Source: Trichosphaerium sp. ATCC 40318 | Taxonomy: Eukaryota > Discosea > Flabellinia > Trichosidae | Assembly: GCA_038496445.1 (NCBI GenBank) | Contig: JALMLS010000256.1 | Span: 124,001 to 188,000, forward strand | Length of the DNA: 64,000 nt | Direction of reading: 5' to 3' | In this document: piece by piece, positions 21,722 through 32,577 of the stretch | Numbering within the stretch: position 1 is the stretch's first letter | How the letters are laid out: every line of letters begins with the position of its first letter | Program-made: the position numbers and the translations under genes | The notes under the pieces: model-generated | Told to the model about the DNA's origin: nothing | Seen by the model: the letters and a program-made list of their open reading frames with translations, nothing else | The model's database searches: none

Positions 21722-24708
21722 ATGGAACGCAAAGAGCTACAATACTTTGTACTCTTATTCACTCTTTTTGCTTGCCGTATTACAAACGCGCAATTAGACG
21801 GTGTATGCGGTCCATACGTTCATAATGTCACTGGTACACCTTACAGGTACGCTAAAAAGCCCCAATATTGTGCTAGTAGCGTTAGAAAACGCGTACTTCT
21901 TTGTTTTTGGACTTTTTGTATAATTAGTCTTTTCAAGAAAGAAAAGAGCGGAGACGCCTAGTTTTATCGCACTTCACAGCGATATGAGAATAAAAGAGTA
22001 TTTATATTGCCTCTACTAAAAAACAGAGATTACATTTCTCCTTCAACATCAAACTCCTTTTAAACACTTCCCTTCGCTCGTTTATTGCTTATTTTTGGCT
22101 TAAGATGCGATACCGAAGTTGCTCCGGGTACAGTAGTTTTTTTTTCACGAAACATGACTCAAGCGCAACAACAGGAGTACGCCTTTCGAATCCTTTCACT
22201 AACTCAATAGAAAAAAAAAATTGTCAACATCACGCCAACTTTTCAAGATCGTTCATTGATTTATGTTTCTGACACTACGTGTTGACACTACGTGTTAACA
22301 CCGTAATGAACTTTCATGTGAAAAAAACTTTGTTCGACGAAGATTTACACAAACGTTTTGTCTCTTATTTAATACGGGAGTTGACCTGAAATAACACTAT
22401 TGCGATTTAGCGCTAAGCTACTTTCAAAAAGAAACTCCTGATCAGCAACAAGCACGTGACTTTCTGACCTACCATCACAAAATACTCAACAAGGCTACAT
22501 CAATAGGCTAGCTTACGTACTCTAGTGGCGTTGCCTGTACTCACAAACCATCTCGAAAAACTAGCTTAGCGCTAGCAAAAAATAGCGTTATTTCAGGTCA
22601 AACCCAAGCAGTACACCTGCCAATATTAGCTCGTTGAGATTTTTTTTATTGCCAAAACGCTGGACTCAACCGACTTTGTTTGTGGCGTTCTTTCAAAAAA
22701 CAGCATTACAGCTTCTTCTAACATAGTTTCTTTAGTCTTACTGAACAGAATATTAATGGTATTGATCTTTTGGATGCGGTTGGAGGTGGTGGATGTAAGG
22801 CTGTAGCTATTAAATTGGCTTGCGCCAGTGCCTTCCAGCGATGCGAAGGTTCAGATCCTATTAAACTGATAAAGCCATGCGTAGATGAATGTGAAAGGAC
22901 GATAGTTGAATGTTCTGATTTCCTACCTTTTGCACCTCAATTACAACCCAATTGCTCTAACACTGACTTTATTGACACTCAGTGCACAAGTAACACAACC
23001 ACGGATGATAGTATGCATTCATATTTTGCAAACAATTTTTCGTTTGTTTCTTTTTGTCTTGCTTATGACCCTTTAGTTCCAGTCAGTAACTCAATAACTT
23101 GTCCACCTTATCTTCACCCGGATCCCAAAGCTATTTTCAAACCTGATATCAGTATATGTGAGTAAACAACAATTGTATTTCCAAACAAGCTTACACGTGA
23201 AATAGTTGAAGCTGAGTGCTTTCTTTGTCCAACTCCGGTTTACAAAGGCACGTGCTTAGTATACTATACCGTCCACTAATAGTAGCGATATAGAACGAGA
23301 GTATGACATCATGTACACATTTTCATACATCGTATGTGGCTTAAGCTTCTGCTGTGCTGCATTCAGCTTTGTAGTGTTCGTATCAAGTAAAAAGTACCAA
23401 CAAAAAAAGAAGACAATACAAGTTGCTGACATGGTTTTTTCTTTAAGATTTAGAGCGTTTCCAACACAGTTCTTTATTATCCTTTCCATGGATGCTGCTC
23501 TCATGTCATTCGCAGAATTCATAGGTGGCATTTCACCTGAAACGTTTGTATGTGAGCACAAAGGAAGGCTTGCCCATAAATGGCACACAGCATGCTCAAT
23601 ACAAGGTAAGTATCTGCAAGACTAAACTCTATGGAGTGATAACTATATAGGTATTGCTATTCTGTTTGGTTCTATCCAATATATTATGGCATGGATGCTT
23701 CTAGCAGTAAATTTGGCTTACATCAGCTACCAGGGAGTCAAGCTACTCTCTGGAAAATTTCCTTTATACTATCGTCTTGTACGTTTTTTAAAAATTGTCA
23801 AAAATCTCCGTTGTCTAACTTTGTCGTATTTCTAGACGATTTACTCTTTGTTGTGGTGTTTGCCAATGCTGATAACATCAATAGCGTTTGGTACAGGATA
23901 TGTAGTATCTTCTCCCGGTATTCCGTTTTGTTTTAGTACGCCAACAATACTCACGTGTACTATTCAGCTAATACTTAGATTAGTAGGCATAGAGCTATTA
24001 TGGCCTATGTGGGCGTTCTTTTTTGGATTTCCTTTAATCCCATGTACAATTATTGGAACTGTATGCTTCTCTTATCTGCTATATACCCTTTACAGTTCCC
24101 AAGTACGTTGATTTGTTCAATACAATTTAATATTGACAAGCTCTCTTAGCAACCTGAAGCAAACAGTGCTAAGAGGCGAGATAACGCTCGAAACCTCATC
24201 ATTGCTTTCCTACTAAGCTACCTGCCAATAATATTGTTTTTATTAGGGCACGTGATTTTTAATACCTAAATATGGAAAACAACGCTAACTGTCTTTATTC
24301 ATAGATACTTTTTTTATACCTTGACTATTCCAAGGTTCCAGTTTGAATTTGCAGTCTGTGTTTTTGATAATGGCCCGGAGGCATGTGATGCAGAAATGAC
24401 TCCCTTGTGGGTCAATTTGATATTCATCTTTTGCACTGGAGGTACACCAATAGGCATGAATACACGTTTACATATTCTGATGTATTTTTACAATAGGTTT
24501 GGGTATACCAATGTTGATTACATTCATGTTCTCCAGGTATACTACCTAATCTATTTAATAAATATTATTAACATGCTACAATAGAGCTTTCAGATTCTTA
24601 ACAATAAAGTACTACAGACGACTGTTTTCTTGTTGCTGCAAACAAAACACAGAAAGCGATGGCATAGTAACAGGCAAAGTTATAACAGCACCAAATTTAT
24701 TCAAATAA
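21722..24708 (+). CDS. Frizzled/Smoothened-like seven-transmembrane receptor with CRD
   Basis: A signal peptide (MERKELQYFVLLFTLFACR...) is followed by DGVCGPYVHNVTGTPY. An 889-nt intron (21847-22735) then leads to the rest of the cysteine-rich domain, with ACASAFQRCEG, CVDECERTIVECSDFLPF and QPNCSNTDF spacing typical of Frizzled CRDs. Seven hydrophobic helices follow from about 23310 (MYTFSYIVCGLSFCCAAFSF). They include QYIMAWMLLAVNLAYISYQ, LWCLPMLITSIAFGTGYVV, LWPMWAFFFGFPLIPCTIIG, LIIAFLLSYLPIILFLLG and GIPMLITFMFS. The cytoplasmic tail (RRLFSCCCKQN...) has three adjacent Cys, possible palmitoylation sites, and no KTxxxW Dishevelled-binding motif. The architecture matches the fsl receptors of amoebae and related proteins of unicellular opisthokonts. 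It is divergent from receptor kinase 1. The stop at 24706 is followed closely by AATAAA. High confidence. Confidence 0.88.
22271..22296. repeat. 13-bp direct repeat, two copies
   Basis: GACACTACGTGTT occurs twice back to back inside the long Frizzled intron, about 85 bp before the inverted-repeat element. Confidence 0.85.
22381..22601. mobile_element. MITE-like element with 40-bp terminal inverted repeats
   Basis: The left end begins TTGACCTGAAATAAC and closes the arm with AGCGCTAAGCTA (22381-22420). The right end (22562-22601), read in reverse complement, has the same outer 15 bases and the same inner 12 bases. About 33 of 40 positions match. The 141-bp interior has no open frame of note, so this is a non-autonomous foldback or MITE-like insertion. 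No convincing target-site duplication is visible. It sits in the 889-nt intron that interrupts the CRD of the Frizzled-like gene, which explains part of that intron's unusual length. Confidence 0.65.
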
Positions 24709-24942
24709 AATAAACCTATAACTAAGAAAGATCTTGAATAACAATATTCTAAACCAAACATACAACAAATAAGTGACGAGTTTCAACTAAACGTTCCCTT
24801 CATTGCAGCAATAACAACTAAGTTGACTTCCTTTAGCTGTTTTTTTTCCTAAACTTTCTAAACTTTATTGACTCTAATTAACATCAACCGAGAACATTAC
24901 AACCTTTGATTCACTTTCATGTAACACTTGGTGCATATGTTT

Positions 24943-26403
24943 TCATTTCTTCTTTCCAGACCAATAAAATATGGACGAATAAAAGTACCTAAACCATCCA
25001 TACAGAAAATTCTTTAACATTTGTACCGGCAATAAGATTCTATTGAATGATGATAATATCATTGCCCTGCTTTCATTCCGTTTTTTCTTATTGCACTTGC
25101 CAAGTCGTGTTTTTCTACTTCTCAACCAGTCTCCTACATCACTCTTTACAACAACAGGTCTGCCTTCCTCACTCCATTCTTTCTGGTCATGTATTTCACC
25201 ATGAACATAAATAGTTTGTTCACAAAGTTGTCCATTTTCGTACCACTCTTTATGTTCACCATGTTGTTTACCATCAACCCACATATCTTGTGCCTTGATT
25301 TGCCCATTCTTATACCACAGTTTAGATTCGCCATGTTTCTCTCCGTTAACAAATGAAGAATGTCCAGCTCGTTCTCCACTCTCATACCAATCTGTGTATT
25401 CACCATGTTGTTTACCTTTTACATACATGCCAACCATTTTAAGGTTACCATTTTCATACCACTCTTTGAATTCACCATGTTGGTCGTCACTAAGCCACAT
25501 GCTCTGGACAGAGAGTATTCCTGTGTTGTACCATAATTTGGCTTCACCTTCTTGCTTATCATCAATGAAGAAACACTCAAACATAAGTTGCCCATCTTCA
25601 TACCATTGTTTACCTTCGCCATGTCTTTTGTCATCAACCAATGTGTATTGTGACTCTAGTCGCCCATTCTCGTAATATTGTTTGACTAGGCCAGTTCGTT
25701 TACCATTGACCCACATGATTTCTACCTTAATATTTCCGCTTTCATACCACGCTGTAGATAGACCAATTCGTTTGCCATCAACAAACATAATACGTGACTT
25801 TAATTGTCCATTTTCGTGCCAATGCTGTTGTTCTCCATTTTTTTTACCATCAATAAACTCACATTGTAAAGCGAGTTGTCCATTTTCATACCACTCTTTG
25901 TGTTTGCCATTTTTTTTGTCGTTTGCCCACGTGGTTTGTGTGTCAAGATTCCCATTATTATACCATGCTGTTGTTTCACCATGTGCTTGACCATCAAGCC
26001 AACTACATTGTATTTTAGGTTTTCCATTCTCATACCACTCTTTGTGTTCACCATTTTGTTTACCATCAACAAACACACATTGTAAAGCGAGTTGTCCGTT
26101 TTCATACCACTCTTTGTGTTCACTGTTTGGTTTACCATTAGCCAAGATACACTGTATTTCTAGCTGTCCATTTTCATACCAACCCTGACATAATCCATTC
26201 TTTACATATTCATGGCTTTGTACTTTTCCACTGTTATACCATCGTATCCATTTTCCTTTTTTTTGTAATGAGCCATCAAAATGTGTATTGATTGCTGCTC
26301 TTTTAGACAACACGTGGAATTTTGTGAATGATTCTTTGTTGAATGTGCAAATGTACTGTTGAATCTCGCAAGGAAGATCCAATAAAGTCAAAGTAGAACA
26401 CAT
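24943..26403 (-). CDS. F-box-like protein with YwqK/MORN-variant repeats (486 aa)
   Basis: Intronless. The N-terminal 50 residues (LLDLPCEIQQYICTFNKESF, then LSKRAAINTHFDGSLQKKGKW) form a short helical LPxEI module like an F-box. It is followed by about 15 repeats of about 23 residues with the core HGEHKEWYENGQLALQC and GKQNG. These are the W-Y-x-N-G variants of MORN repeats found in bacterial YwqK-type proteins, many protists and giant viruses. The C-terminus is basic with a hydrophobic patch (MLKNFLYGWFRYFYSSIFYW), possibly membrane-associated. Two other genes here (39202 and 61686) share the N-terminal module and the repeat type. A role as a ubiquitin-ligase adaptor is inference from the F-box-like start. 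Lack of introns contrasts with the neighbours and fits recent expansion, retroposition or acquisition. Confidence 0.8.
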   Translation of the reverse strand: MCSTLTLLDLPCEIQQYICTFNKESFTKFHVLSKRAAINTHFDGSLQKKGKWIRWYNSGKVQSHEYVKNGLCQGWYENGQLEIQCILANGKPNSEHKEWYENGQLALQCVFVDGKQNGEHKEWYENGKPKIQCSWLDGQAHGETTAWYNNGNLDTQTTWANDKKNGKHKEWYENGQLALQCEFIDGKKNGEQQHWHENGQLKSRIMFVDGKRIGLSTAWYESGNIKVEIMWVNGKRTGLVKQYYENGRLESQYTLVDDKRHGEGKQWYEDGQLMFECFFIDDKQEGEAKLWYNTGILSVQSMWLSDDQHGEFKEWYENGNLKMVGMYVKGKQHGEYTDWYESGERAGHSSFVNGEKHGESKLWYKNGQIKAQDMWVDGKQHGEHKEWYENGQLCEQTIYVHGEIHDQKEWSEEGRPVVVKSDVGDWLRSRKTRLGKCNKKKRNESRAMILSSFNRILLPVQMLKNFLYGWFRYFYSSIFYWSGKKK

Positions 26404-27807
26404 TTGTTATTTCAATGAACTCCTTAAAAAAATTCAGTTATTTCGAATACTTTATGGATACGTTCAAATTCGATGGGTGTTTTTGATGGCAATAGAATGA
26501 AAAAAAAACAAGGTACAGTTGGTCTTGTTTTCCAAAACATAAAAATGAATTTAAAAAAACAAGAAATATTTGAGAAAAACTAATTACGCTGTATTTTACT
26601 AGTAAGGTTATTTTTTAGGCTGTGGTGCACACACTAATCTCCTATAAGGTACTCTTTATGCAACACTAACATTTGAACAGAACGAATGCAAAAGCTGGAA
26701 TTGACGTTGATTTACATTACAATTGTTTTTCAAGTTTACCAGTTGCGACTCGCGGTGCATAAATAAAGCGGGACTAGGAGCCACGTGTTGTTAACTTTTA
26801 CTCGTTTCTGACTGACATTGACGATTAGTCGAGGACTTACTTTCCGGTTACAAACCGGCTAACCGTTTAGGTTTAAATAACTGGCTAAAACGGCTTCTTA
26901 TCAAGTACGTTTCAGTGAAATTTGAGTCTAGAATCGACGTGAACAAGGCAAACGGTAGCTTATTTGCTAGCACATATAGTTTCAAAACCACTTGGTTGTG
27001 GGTGATGCAATGTCCTTACTTGGTTTTGTTGAGGTTTGTCAAAAATTGAGAAAATTGTCACGTGATGCCTCAAAAAGATGTCACTAATGACCATATTTTC
27101 GTGTAAACAAAATAACATGTTACGCCTTGCAGTAGTTTCGCTATAAATTAGTTTGGTTAAACAAACTCAATATTGGACTTTCAGCCACTCAACGCGTAGA
27201 ACTTTGTATTTTAAAGCGTGTTAAAGTAGTTTGGATTAAAAAAATACATTTGGTGGCTGACAATAAAACTAACAACTTTAAAAAAAAGTTCTGAAAAGAA
27301 ACACAACTTTTCTAGTTTCAAAATATGTACCTCTGAGGATCCTCAAAATTTATCGTTACCCGTATCGATAGCGTATGCGTATACTGTGAAGGATATTAGG
27401 TGATCTAGAACAAATTAAAAAACTTGCGTAGAGAAAAACGTGACTCTGTTGTACTGTATAGCGTTATGTAGGTTACGCACCTCCTTGAGTTTGTGTATTG
27501 ATAGTGCCTGAGAAAAATAGTAATGCCTTAACACGTGCTTAATATTCTGATCGGGAGGACCACCTTCAAGTTTATTTACAGTACGTTGTTTTTCTAAACT
27601 CAAGCGTCAGAGCACAAAGCATAATATGTTAAGTGTTACAACTGAATTTTTTTACGTTTTTCTGGCTTTTTTGACACTTTATTTAGTGCAATATGGCATT
27701 CCTTTCCCGTGCTAAACTCCTTATTTTGCAACGATTAAAACCTGAACTCAAGCTTTCACTTAAAAGTCAGTTAAGTTAGCACAAAAAAACGTGTTATTTT
27801 AATAAAG
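26404..27807. other. Intergenic, 1.4 kb
   Basis: Upstream of two divergent genes. It holds several CACGTG sites (about 26783, 27059, 27533) and a small GC-rich hairpin near 26842 (CCGGTT, 3-nt loop, AACCGG). A minus-strand frame at 27415-27603 has exon-like composition (LEGGPPDQNIKHVLRHYYF) with a GTGCGT donor, but no start or partner exon could be joined, so it is left uncalled. Confidence 0.4.
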
Positions 27808-30133
27808 ATGATACGGTCAAGAGGTATAAATACGTTAGCTGTACGCCAATATTGCTTTTTGAAGTTGTTCTACTTGCGTTAGTAACAGAAAACTGAGATA
27901 ACCAACCAATATTGCTTTTTGAAGTTGTTCTACTTGCGTTAGTAACAGAAAACTGAGATAACCAACCAAGAACCATCGCAAAACTACCACAGTCACTCGC
28001 GAACGTATACGAAAGTACACAACACAACTTTCCGTTGATAAAAAACAAGAAAGGTAAGAGACAGATCACTTACGAGTAATAATCAATTCTGTAGCACTCC
28101 GGCGGATGACCCTATTGGTATTCAATTAAAACTGGCAACAAATGGACCACATCCGCGATGTACAGGTTATTTACAACTTGCACTATCAAAGAACGAGTTT
28201 TGGAAGCGTTTGGAAGTATTTACAATTAATACCAAAGCTTTGATAGACCGTACGAGACAACATTACAAAAAAAGAAAATTGAATGTTCTGTTCGATTGAC
28301 TTTTTGTACCTTGCGCAGATTACAATTATGGTTCTGTCAACGAAGAATCTACTGAAGAAACCCAAAAACGTGTTGAAAAGACAAAGAAAAGTATTTCAAA
28401 AGCTGTATCTACATGTAAAGAATGGGTTGATAATACACTTTGTATAATGTCACGTGGTGAAACAGGCATTTTTGTTGCTTCTGAGGGAAAGCAAAAAAAA
28501 AGCTGTGTGACAATTTGGCAGCATCCTAAGGGCGGTCCATCTGAAGATGACAAAGAGAGATGGAAGGGAATAGAGAAGGCATTAAAGAGTAAACTTACAA
28601 CCGAAAACGGCAAGATACTGTGAGTCACCTTTTTTTGTCAAACAGATTGCTTACTTTTTTTATTAGCCTTCGAATGCCGCCCTTGGAGAAAATTCCAGAC
28701 GAAGAGTTGAGCGATATAGAAGCAATGTCAAATCCTAAAAGACCTTCTGATACAGTAAATTTATGTTCATTCAATGCTGAAGGACTTGCAACAGCGAATG
28801 GATCTCTTAGGTACAACGGTAAAACTGATTTTGTTGGCGACATGAATGTGCAGTATAAGTGTACCAAGATTAATATGAGAGTACCTAAAGAGGTAGGCCA
28901 CCATTGTTCGATAACGTCCATATCCATTTTATTCGTTAACCCTATCAGGTATTCTATGGATCATCGCTATTTTTGACATTACCCTGGTTCTTATTGTATG
29001 ATGGCTTGAATAAATATCTGGCAAACTCTTTTAAGGATAAACCTTTTTGGCATATTTCAAGATGGTTCAGCGCCCAGATTCTACTGACACTTATCGGTCT
29101 TGGTAGCCATGCAACAGTTGGAGTTTATGGAAATTGCAAGATGAGCGAAGAAAAAGAGAAACAGTTGATGGACTTGTTTGATTTTTCCGGAAAACAGAAC
29201 TTTGGAGAACTTGGGATTAAATCACTAAAGGTACACAGTTTTTCGTGGATTTGTTTTTTAAACCACATTCGGATTACTGCAATACTAGTATCCTATCTTT
29301 GAACTACTTTGCTTTGACATAAATTGTTGTACTATAAAGCGAATAACTCATTCTGTATTAGGGTATGCCAGGAGTAATAACTGTCAATCTAGAGCATTTT
29401 GCCTTGGCAAAATTAATAATTAGAATTGCTCGTTTAGCTAATTTTATTGGTAACATGGGTGCATCAATTACAAGAAAGTTTATTCAAGAAGACGATCAAC
29501 CGATTTTATCACGTGAGTTTTTTTTTTATTTCAATAAAGAATACTGATTTCATCTCTCTGTAGGTTTCGTAGATATGTATACTTTTGATTTTAAGGAGCA
29601 AGGTGTGTTTTATATTGGGTTTTTGTATTCTTCAGCTGGAAGACAAATGCTTCTTTCTACAAACGAAGACATGATGAAACACATCTTATCTTTGGAAAGA
29701 AAATCAAAAAGAAAAATGGTTGGTGGTGACCTTATTCCAGTACTAAGGGTACGTTCATCTAACTTGTTGAACCTACGAAATACCATTACTAACCAAGCGC
29801 TTAAAGGTTACTGATTCTATTGTCTATGATTCGATAGCATTCGGTAAAAAGGCTGCTGTGAAAATCGGCCAAAATGAGTGTTTTACAGAAAACAAAGAAA
29901 ATGCCGAGTTATTGGAGAAAATGAAAAAGGGGACCGCCGATGCACTTGGTAAAATAGGGGAGCTTTGTTCAGAGTTAGAAGGTATTTTCGGAGATGTAGG
30001 ATTTAGGTTACCAAAAGCATTGGAGGTTCATGGTCAAGTTATTGGTGAATCTGTATGTTTCTCTGGAAACCTAAATAATATTGTACACGAGAAAGCTGGG
30101 AAAGAATTTCAGGCTTATGTAAAAGAAGAATAG
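27808..30133 (+). CDS. Unrecognised multi-exon protein (about 530 aa)
   Basis: Exon 1 is short (MIRSRGINTLA, ATG at 27808). Intron 1 (27841-27969) contains an exact 60-bp tandem duplication, and the frame then continues in phase. Later exons read ADDPIGIQLKLATNGPHPRC, TCKEWVDNTLCIMSRGETGI, QHPKGGPSEDDKERWKGIEK, FALAKLIIRIARLANFIGNM and ENAELLEKMKKGTADALGKI. They end HEKAGKEFQAYVKEE. There is no signal peptide or transmembrane helix; the C-terminus looks helical. Introns use GTACGA, GTGAGT, GTACAA and GTAGGT-type donors. I do not recognise a family. The in-phase exon chain and amino-acid composition make it a real gene, with a probably cytosolic product. The exon edges around 28820-28960 and 29510-29570 are tentative. 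Confidence 0.6.
27846..27969. repeat. Exact 60-bp tandem duplication
   Basis: Two adjacent copies of the same 60 bases (27846-27905 and 27906-27965) are identical, and a few further bases of a third unit follow. The 60-bp period is divisible by three. The unit lies inside intron 1 of the gene starting at 27808 and just before its acceptor. Identity of the copies implies a recent event. Confidence 0.95.
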
Positions 30134-30436
30134 CTAGTTAATATACCCAAGCGCATTGTATAAAACACGTGCCATCAAGCTAAAGTTGTACCAGGATTTC
30201 GCAAATGTAATTAACTTCTACATCTTTTTTGTATGTTTTCTCTTAAACAATGAATCTATTTACAACATTGCAATTGATACTAAGGTAAAATTGACCATGA
30301 CTACCAACACGCGTCATTTTTCTTACCACCAAAAACCATCTACGATAATTTCTTGGTCGAGACGGTCTCTTCAAAAATTCTTTTCATTTTGCTCGTGTTG
30401 TAATTCTTTAATGTACATTCATTTTATTGTTTATAT

Positions 30437-32016
30437 TTAACCCTCCAAAGCTTCCTCAATTGCTTTAAGTTCCTTTTCTCTATTGGTTGAAGCTTTAATG
30501 GCAACATAGCCCAAAATTGAAGCCTAAAAAAATAGATTAACAAAAAAGTGCGACAGAAGGTGTAAGAAAAAACTTACAGCCACCCCAACCACAACTATAA
30601 ACACCACTACTGCAACAGCAGGATAAATCCACACAGCAATACCTTCATCTTCACTTGCACAAATATCAATACTCCGTAAATTAACGAGCATAGCAGTTGA
30701 TCTATAATTAGGAGAAGCGTTGACTTGTTTGCATTCGTCATTGTTTACAGCAGCAACAGAATCGAATTCTCCTCTATGACACGCATACGTAATCATACGA
30801 ACAGAATCAAGTGAAGATAATGAGACATTAGATAAGTCAATTGTCAGTGAGCCTTGTAAATTAGCACAGCCAGATATGATTACTTCTGCGCCTACATACA
30901 ACGTCAATTAAAAAAACGTATAAAACTGTATTGTCACGTGATTAATTTGAAATCTTACCTATTGATATAGTGATGTTTTGAGAAAAGTTTACAGCGCCAT
31001 CAACTTCCAGAGATGAACGTAAAACTATTATAGGCTCGAGGGTTACATCTGTTGCCAGTGACCACGTGGAATTTAAGCAAATCGCTTCGGGTGACGGAGG
31101 CGGACAAATACATTCTAACTCACATATACTTCTAGTTGGAGCTTCCGTTGTTGGTTGATAGGTAGGTTGTAAAGTAGGCTCTCCAGTAGGCGACGAAGTT
31201 GGAAAATCGGTTTGTCCTACATTGTTCAGTTATTCAAACGTCCACTAATTCATTCGGTACGCTAAATAAATCTCTGCTTGAAAGACGTACCAGGGTTCGG
31301 AGCACAAAGATTCGTCTGATCATTTAGTATCTTCCAATCTACCCTTGAGTTTGTATCGATATTACTAGCGCGACCATAATAATTTCCTTTGGGTACATAT
31401 GTTCCTGTCCAATTACCAGATATGGCTAGATACGAACAAAAAAGTTACACAACACAGCTAAATGTTACTAATTCTTAGTCGCACTTATGTTACCAAACAC
31501 TACGTAGTCCATTTCTTCGTTATTTTCTGAATCTGAAAGTAAGCTCACCCAAAATTTTGAGGGTCCCCAGTCGACGTCAGGTACTCCAACAGTGATCAAA
31601 GATGGAGGACATTGACTTGGCGCTATGTTCAGTAAGTGAGGTGAGGTTTTAATTGATTTTCGAGCTTACTTGTCGAAGGAGAATCGCTAAAAACGTGAAC
31701 CTCTCCAGGCGAAAGTGATAAGTTTGGTACAATGATGTCAGGCGTTTTTTTATTAGGGAGATCAGGTATATCAGAACGTATTATCCAACCAGTGATGTTT
31801 ATTGTTTCAACGGGTGAAAGATTACGTAATTCGATGTAGTCTGGATCTCCTGTGGATACTTCATTTATAACAACCTATTTTCAGAATAATTTAATTTTAG
31901 AGGTTTGATTTTTTTCGGTTTTAATTAGCCTATTTTAATTAAAATCGTACTTGCGAAGATACATTGTATAATAGAGATATTATTAATATGAAAATTATCA
32001 CGTGTGCTGTCGGCAT
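30437..32016 (-). CDS. Single-pass membrane protein with extracellular lamin-tail domain
   Basis: The signal peptide is MPTAHVIIFILIISLLYNVS (ATG at 32016). It is followed directly by a lamin-tail-type domain: VVINEVSTGDPDYIELRNLS, ETINITGWIIRSD, NLSLSPGEVHVFSD. The INEV...YIEL, xGW and LxPG blocks are the family hallmarks. Later exons give a Thr/Pro stalk (TSSPTGEPTLQPTYQPTTEA), a CELECICPPP cysteine cluster and a beta-rich region. A transmembrane helix follows (IAVWIYPAVAVVVFIVVVGV), with a short charged tail (KASTNREKELKAIEEALEG). Lamin-tail domains occur in nuclear lamins, but also in many secreted bacterial and protist proteins. Here the topology places it outside the cell. Seven or more short introns split it. 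The domain call is fairly secure; the role, perhaps adhesion or wall binding, is inference. Confidence 0.72.
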
Positions 32017-32577
32017 TATGTTTACAAAAGTCAAATAACAAAAAAAAAAACTCTAAGTTCTTTTTGTAACACTTAAGTACTCTAATCTTTGAACAGGTGT
32101 AAAGATGCAGTTGAAGGTTGTAGCCCATTATTTGTGGCGTTACAATTGTTTTATTATTGTTGACGCAATCAAGTTGTCAACATTTTCGTGCCACCACAAT
32201 ATCTCAATTTAGTAACGATTAAACACAGAAAAGTAGAAGGAACTATTGTTCAAAAGTCCGCTAACATAACTTTGTTATTACTACCCTAGCTATCCACCAT
32301 TGATTTCCCGCATCAACCACCAACTCATCCACCAACTCTACCCTGTGAGGGAACACGAAAACGTTTAAACGAAAACATTAAAAGGAATCTTAGTGCTATG
32401 TACCGGTTTCTAAATCACGTGGGTAACCTTGGCTTTGAAAAGCTATTCCAACCAATATGCACCTCTTACAATATATTTCAAAAGTTCGAGCTTTTACTTC
32501 GTGCAAGAACTCACCTAAACGGCACAGGCAATGTTTGGATCAAGATGTACAAAAATAACTTGAGATTTTATGGAAGT
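32017..32577. other. Intergenic, upstream of the lamin-tail gene
   Basis: This holds the promoter side of the lamin-tail gene and the 3' flank of the hydrolase gene. A CACGTG is at about 32416. Plus-strand open frames here are antisense shadows. Nothing else supported. Confidence 0.45.

Noticed and set aside
25146-26138. Several ORFs on both strands through the YwqK/MORN gene
   Set aside because: They are shadows of the repetitive 486-codon frame; the repeat keeps other frames open.
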